Shown piece after piece: positions 14,524 to 15,515 of a stretch of DNA of 15,515 bases. The DNA comes from JALWSI01 sp964569095 [NCBI: uncultured Aquificales bacterium]. Lineage in GTDB: Bacteria; Thermosulfidibacterota; Thermosulfidibacteria; Thermosulfidibacterales. The stretch lies in contig CAZMTB010000133.1 in assembly GCA_964569095.1 (NCBI GenBank), positions 1 through 15,515 on the forward strand, in the 5' to 3' direction. Numbering within the stretch: the stretch's first letter is position 1; each line of letters starts with the position of its first letter. The translations under genes were made by a program, and so were the position numbers. The notes beneath the pieces were generated by a model. It saw only the letters and a list, made by a program, of their open reading frames with translations, made no database searches and was not told where the DNA came from.

Positions 14524-15336
14524 TTGGTGATAGATGTTCACACCCACTGTGGCCACTTCAACCAGTGGAAGCCCGAGGTTCAGGAGTGGGTTAGGAGCAT
14601 GAAGACCGACCTCTCTCCCTTTGGAGAGGACGGGGTTCTGAACCGGGATGCATTCCTGGCCATGATGGATAGGGTGGGGGTGGACTATGCGGTTGTGCTT
14701 GCCGAGGTTGCCCCGGCGGTTAGCGGAACGGTTACCACCGAAGAGGCATTGGCCTTCTGCGAGGGGTGTGAGAGGTTGATTCCCTTTGCCAGCATAAACG
14801 TGCACCTCTCCAGCGAGCCTGCCAGGGAGTTTGAGGCGTACCTCGCGAAGGGCTGCAGGGGGCTGAAGGTGCATCCGGTGCACCAGCTCTTCTATCCCAC
14901 GGATCCAAGGATGTATCCGGTTTACGAGGTGGCCCAGGATGCAAGCGTTCCCGTGATGTTTCACACGGGGAGTTCCCTCTTTCCCGGTGCGAAGATAAAG
15001 TACGGCGATCCGATTTACCTGGACGAGGTGGCGGTGGACTTTCCCAGGCTTCAGATCATCATGTCCCACGGGGGAAGGGGATTCTGGTACGAGAAGGCCG
15101 CCTTTCTGGCGCAGATAAGACCCAACCTTTACATTGACGTGTGCGGGTTGCCCTCGCACAGGCTGTTGGATCTCTATCCCAAGCTGGAGAAGCACCACGG
15201 GAAGTTTCTCTTCGGCAGCGACTGGCCAGGGGGAGACATGGAGCGTTCCTTGAAGGGGCTTCTCTCGCTGCCAATTTCAGAGGAGGCCAAGGAGGCCATA
15301 CTCTTTGGTAATGCCAAGGAGATTCTGGGTATCTAA
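14524..15336 (+). CDS. Metal-dependent amidohydrolase (amidohydrolase-2 family)
   Basis: A 270-aa TIM-barrel hydrolase of the amidohydrolase-2 type (the ACMSD-like branch). The expected metal and catalytic residues are visible: HTH at residues 6-8 on strand 1, MFHTGS with His147, MSHGG with His182, and FGSDWP with Asp233. The GLKVHPVHQ segment (113-121) is also typical. The substrate is not known; members include decarboxylases and hydrolases, and nothing nearby points to a pathway. The start is TTG at 14524 or GTG at 14527, behind GGGAGGA at 14509-14515. The TTG gives the better spacing and both give the same core. It is the second gene of a pair with the Trm112-like protein and is followed by a strong hairpin. 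Confidence 0.88.
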   Translation: MVIDVHTHCGHFNQWKPEVQEWVRSMKTDLSPFGEDGVLNRDAFLAMMDRVGVDYAVVLAEVAPAVSGTVTTEEALAFCEGCERLIPFASINVHLSSEPAREFEAYLAKGCRGLKVHPVHQLFYPTDPRMYPVYEVAQDASVPVMFHTGSSLFPGAKIKYGDPIYLDEVAVDFPRLQIIMSHGGRGFWYEKAAFLAQIRPNLYIDVCGLPSHRLLDLYPKLEKHHGKFLFGSDWPGGDMERSLKGLLSLPISEEAKEAILFGNAKEILGI

Positions 15337-15351
15337 AGGAGATGCGGGGCT

Positions 15352-15376
15352 CCGGGAGGGCTTGTAACCCTCCCGG
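15352..15376. terminator. Strong hairpin between convergent genes, probable terminator
   Basis: A perfect 9-bp GC-rich stem (CCGGGAGGG at 15352-15360 with CCCTCCCGG at 15368-15376) encloses a 7-nt loop. It lies 15 bp after the amidohydrolase stop and 8 bp beyond the stop of the opposing chemotaxis gene, so it could serve both. There is no real T-run on either side, so it may be an imperfect intrinsic terminator or a 3'-end stabiliser. Confidence 0.65.
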
Positions 15377-15384
15377 CTTCATCG

Positions 15385-15515
15385 TTAATCTTCGAATCTG
15401 TTTGCTATTTCCACCAGTTTCTGGGAGAGGTCTGCAAGTTGGGTGCTTGCGTTCACTGCCTCTGAGGCGTTTTGTGCGGTTTCGTTGCTCACCTCTGTGA
15501 TGCGCATCACGTTTT
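15385..15515 (-). CDS. Methyl-accepting chemotaxis protein, C-terminal end (partial)
   Basis: The last 42 residues of a gene that runs off the right edge. On the minus strand the frame reads MRITEVSNETAQNASEAVN, then STQLADLSQKLVEIANRFE and a stop at 15387-15385. The heptad pattern with regularly spaced Ala, Leu and Val, and the 'LA..S..L...V.RF' end, are typical of the final descending helix of chemoreceptors, close to the second methylation region. No C-terminal CheR-binding pentapeptide is present. The sensor and hairpin-tip regions lie outside the window, so the ligand cannot be guessed. The call rests on a short but characteristic stretch. Confidence 0.8.
   Translation of the reverse strand, partial: NVMRITEVSNETAQNASEAVNASTQLADLSQKLVEIANRFED

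Overview
This is an ordinary-looking stretch of chromosome from a diderm, rod-type bacterium. It is moderately GC-rich, and nearly every gene has a purine-rich Shine-Dalgarno sequence. The left 6.5 kb is the end of the division and cell wall (dcw) cluster, in the order murG (3' part only) - murC - murB - ddl - [about 400 bp without a gene] - ftsA - ftsZ. This order, with murB between murC and ddl, is common in alpha- and delta-type proteobacteria and related diderms. Two SPOR-type envelope proteins, a YciQ-like membrane protein, a Trm112-like zinc ribbon and a chemotaxis receptor end also fit a motile diderm. My best guess is a Desulfobacterota (deltaproteobacteria)-like lineage, with low confidence and without a genus.

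Layout. 1-3653: peptidoglycan precursor genes that overlap one another by 11-43 bp, so they are almost certainly one transcript. MurG makes lipid II, MurB and MurC make UDP-MurNAc-L-Ala, and Ddl makes D-Ala-D-Ala. 3654-4061: an AT-richer gap where ftsQ would normally lie; it ends in a good sigma70-like promoter. 4062-6535: ftsA and ftsZ, tightly coupled. 6554-8185: a radical SAM protein following ftsZ. 8116-11116, minus strand: an EF-G-like GTPase followed by a membrane-anchored protein with two SPOR-like repeats; the latter overlaps the end of the radical SAM gene by 70 bp, tail to tail. 11117-11280: a divergent promoter region. 11281-12123: a classical SPOR-domain membrane protein. 12358-14220, minus strand: a DUF2207/YciQ-like membrane protein with a poly-glycine tail. 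14337-15336: a Trm112-like protein and a metal-dependent amidohydrolase. 15352-15376: a strong hairpin. 15385-15515, minus strand: the C-terminal end of a methyl-accepting chemotaxis protein.

No mobile element, CRISPR array, tRNA or rRNA was seen. The most interesting points are the FtsA, whose nucleotide-site motifs and both termini depart from the usual pattern; the missing ftsQ; the EF-G paralogue with altered GTPase motifs, co-transcribed with a double-SPOR protein; and the 70-bp convergent coding overlap. I see no clear previously undescribed multi-gene system.
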